From Clostridium saudiense (GTDB lineage: Bacteria > Bacillota > Clostridia > Clostridiales > Clostridiaceae): a stretch of 64,000 bases of DNA. A program made the translations under genes and the position numbers. Numbering within the stretch: the first letter of the stretch is position 1; each line of letters starts with the position of its first letter. The notes under the pieces were generated by a model. The model saw only the letters and a list, made by a program, of their open reading frames with translations, was not told the DNA's origin and did not search any database. Location of the stretch: NCBI RefSeq assembly GCF_000577815.1, contig NZ_CBYM010000004.1, forward strand, positions 1-64,000. Reading direction: 5' to 3'. Positions 62,831 through 64,000 of the stretch are shown piece by piece.

Positions 62831-64000
62831 TTGAGAATACTACATACTGGAGACTGGCACTTAGGAAAGAATTTAGAAGGTGCAAGTAGAATGGATGAAC
62901 AGGAATTATTTTTAAAGGATTTTATAGATATAGTTGAAGATAATGAAATAGATTTAGTTATTATTGCTGGAGATGTTTATGATAGCAGTAATCCACCAGC
63001 AAGAGCCGAAAAAATGTTTTATGACACATTAAAAAAGCTTTCTAAAAATGGAGAAAGAGTAACTTTAATTATTGCAGGTAATCATGATAATCCTGAAAGG
63101 TTAGTTGCAGCAGGGCCACTTGCTATGGAGCATGGAATAATAATGGTTGGAACCCCTAAAACTGTTGTGCAATGTGGAGAATATGGTCAACATAAGGTTA
63201 TTAATTCTGGTGAAGGATTTATTGAAATAGAAATTAATAATGAAAAAGCAGTAATACTAACTGTACCATATCCAAGTGAAAAAAGATTAAATGAGGTTCT
63301 TTATGGGGAAATGGATAGTGATGAAGATAGATTAAAGACTTATGGAGAAAGAATAAAATCATTATTTGATTCATTAAAGAAAAATTATAGAGAAGACACT
63401 ATAAATTTGGCGGTTTCACATTTATTTGCTATGGGAAGTGAAGAAGGTGGTTCAGAAAGAAGTATTCAGCTTGGTGGAAGTTACATTGTTAATGGATCAT
63501 GTTTACCAGAAGAAGCTCAGTATATAGCATTAGGACATGTACATAAGCCTCAAGTTGTACCAGGTACTAATAAAAGGGCAAGATATTCAGGTTCACCACT
63601 TCATTATAATAAAAAGGAAATAAATATTACAAAGAAGTGTTTTATTGTGGATATAAAAGCAAAAGAAGAATGTAAAATAAATGAAGTAGAATTTAAAGTC
63701 TACAAGCCTATTGAAGTTTGGAAATGTGAAAGTATCGATGATGCAATTGAGAGATGTGAAAAAAATAAAGATAGAGATTGTTGGGTTTATTTAGAGATTA
63801 AGTGCGACAGATATATAAGAGAAGATGAAATAAAGAAAATGAAGGAAATTAAAAAGGATATTTTGGAGATAATACCAAAACTTCAAAATGAAGCTGATGA
63901 TGAAAGTGCTATTAGTATTCAAGAAAAATCATTTGAAGAAATATTTAGAGAGTTTTATAAGAAAGAAAGAAATGTAGAAGCTGATGAAGAAGTTGTAAGC
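62831..64000 (+). CDS. sbcD: Exonuclease SbcCD subunit D (truncated by the window end)
   Basis: The reading frame runs from a TTG at 62831 (GAGGAGG 7 bases upstream) to the end of the window without a stop, giving 390 residues of a family that is usually about 400. Mre11-type nuclease: HTGDWHLGKN, AGDVYDSSNP, GNHDNPERL, SHLF and LGHVHKPQ. It pairs with the SbcC ATPase in DNA end processing; sbcC would be expected just downstream. Confidence 0.94.
   Translation, partial: MRILHTGDWHLGKNLEGASRMDEQELFLKDFIDIVEDNEIDLVIIAGDVYDSSNPPARAEKMFYDTLKKLSKNGERVTLIIAGNHDNPERLVAAGPLAMEHGIIMVGTPKTVVQCGEYGQHKVINSGEGFIEIEINNEKAVILTVPYPSEKRLNEVLYGEMDSDEDRLKTYGERIKSLFDSLKKNYREDTINLAVSHLFAMGSEEGGSERSIQLGGSYIVNGSCLPEEAQYIALGHVHKPQVVPGTNKRARYSGSPLHYNKKEINITKKCFIVDIKAKEECKINEVEFKVYKPIEVWKCESIDDAIERCEKNKDRDCWVYLEIKCDRYIREDEIKKMKEIKKDILEIIPKLQNEADDESAISIQEKSFEEIFREFYKKERNVEADEEVVS

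Overview
The window is AT-rich DNA with short intergenic gaps, strong GGAGG-type ribosome binding sites, many U-tailed hairpin terminators and typical strict-anaerobe genes: AdhE, AsrABC sulfite reductase, an L-cysteine desulfidase-family protein, a butanol-dehydrogenase-like enzyme and an Asn T-box leader. It looks like chromosomal DNA of Clostridium sensu stricto. A bile salt hydrolase and alpha-/beta-galactosidases suggest a gut lifestyle. I see no rRNA, tRNA, CRISPR array, prophage or transposase.

Layout. 1-9 kb: class B sortase, a Crp/Fnr-cytidine deaminase pair, NAD(P)HX repair enzyme, bile salt hydrolase, a Cas2-fold-like small protein with a His/Cys-rich insertion, L,D-transpeptidase, EcsC-like and DUF4317 proteins, and a structured-RNA candidate at 8.8 kb. 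9-15 kb: iron alcohol dehydrogenase, then a four-gene run of DUF116 protein, membrane phosphoesterase, a UbiV-like cysteine-rich protein and a U32-family protein. 15-25 kb: alpha/beta hydrolase, Dus, amidohydrolase with a leader hairpin, SEC-C protein, MarR/FabT-like regulator, HutP-like protein and a TrpXYZ-like ABC transporter. 25-32 kb: adhE and asrABC, both with Rex-type operators, separated by a Crp/Fnr regulator that has a candidate autoregulatory operator. 32-43 kb: lipoprotein, CAP-domain protein, rarA, cysteine desulfidase, an iscR-iscS-iscU-mnmA operon, and asnA behind an unusually long T-box leader. 43-48 kb: oligoendopeptidase, NERD-like membrane protein, DEDDh exonuclease, DUF2232 protein and two very small genes. 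48-57 kb: a galactoside-use cluster (LacI regulator, lipase-like hydrolase, GH36, GPH symporter, GH42) with shared promoter motifs. 57-64 kb: TPP riboswitch with a thiD-thiM-tenA-thiT-thiE-thiW salvage operon, a small unknown gene, and the start of sbcD, which runs off the window.

The most interesting signal is not a gene. Four intergenic clusters (21.3, 32.3, 41.8-42.0 and 57.6-57.8 kb) hold tandem copies of a 66-70 bp structured repeat. All share an AAATTTTAATTT hairpin, a CGAACTTAC box, a variable stem-loop and a GTTTC box. Stem sequences differ between clusters but stay complementary, which is the mark of selection on structure, while copies within a cluster are nearly identical. One cluster lies inside the asnA T-box leader, between stem I and the antiterminator, and lengthens that leader by about 200 bases. 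The second theme is regulation: Rex operators at adhE and asrA, Crp/Fnr palindromes, and a double palindrome plus LacI operator at three galactoside promoters.
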